DNA of 44,741 nucleotides from contig JAJYLN010000020.1 of NCBI GenBank assembly GCA_021787665.1, positions 1-44,741 on the forward strand, given 5' to 3'. Of the stretch, positions 44,728 through 44,741 are shown piece by piece. The notes under the pieces are model-generated. The model was not told where the DNA came from. It worked only from the letters and a program-made list of their open reading frames with translations, and did not search any database. Both the position numbers and the translations under genes were made by a program. Each line of letters opens with the position of its first letter. Position 1 is the stretch's first letter. Source of the DNA: a bacterium. GTDB lineage: Bacteria; JAMCPX01.

Positions 44728-44741
44728 GATGGGAGTCTACG

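Overview
The window is 44.7 kb of a GC-rich, densely packed Gram-negative bacterial chromosome. The envelope points that way: several lipoproteins with clear lipoboxes, an LptM-like N-terminal motif next to lysA, an OmpL47-type surface-repeat protein and a parvulin lipoprotein. Gene order (tig-clpP-clpX-lon, lysA-dapF-dapA-dapB, ilvB-ilvN-ilvC) and the many kinase and accessory-domain proteins suggest a little-cultured lineage, possibly Desulfobacterota- or Nitrospirota-like. That placement is a low-confidence inference.

Layout. 1-9714 is metabolic: hemL (tetrapyrrole), a saccharopine-dehydrogenase-like reductase, a PlsC-type acyltransferase, a convergent AT-richer methyltransferase, a small coiled-coil protein, then ilvD-ilvB-ilvN-ilvC. 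9838-11944 is a minus-strand pair: a membrane protein and an SGNH-hydrolase-like lipoprotein. 12056-20751 is a foreign island. From 20635 on, the host chromosome resumes with ymdB, a membrane Ser/Thr kinase and cdsA (overlapping ATGA junctions), tRNA-Leu, and tig-clpP-clpX-lon. 29491-35456 is mostly minus strand: a kinase/FGE-like protein, a polytopic GT-C-like protein, an ECF sigma factor and hemW, with a small coiled-coil gene and tRNA-Ala on the plus strand. 35505-36356 is a TIGR02757 protein, followed by the remnant of a type I restriction gene (hsdR). 37049-41878 is a lipoprotein followed by the lysine/diaminopimelate genes. The window ends with a parvulin lipoprotein and an incomplete surface protein on the minus strand.

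The main discovery is the island. It is a compact type V-B CRISPR-Cas locus: a 1409-residue Cas12b with RuvC residues D724, E1101 and D1260, a Cas4-Cas1 fusion, Cas2, and an array of five identical 36-bp repeats with four spacers. Between cas2 and the array lies a strong tracrRNA candidate. It follows a TTGACA promoter, and its sequence complements essentially the whole repeat, in order, in three blocks separated by two short insertions. The locus is flanked by a perfect 127-bp direct repeat made of the first 117 bp of ymdB plus 10 bp upstream. The right copy belongs to an intact ymdB. The left copy is fused exactly in frame to a Fic-domain gene, making a YmdB-Fic chimera driven by the old ymdB upstream region. 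Recombination between the repeats would remove 8569 bp and restore ymdB with its own upstream region. No integrase or transposase is visible in the island.

Smaller points include a repeat-like (anti-repeat) sequence upstream of cas12b, a kinase/FGE protein with altered HRD and DFG motifs, the hsdR relic, and an LptM-like lipoprotein carrying fibronectin-type repeats upstream of lysA.
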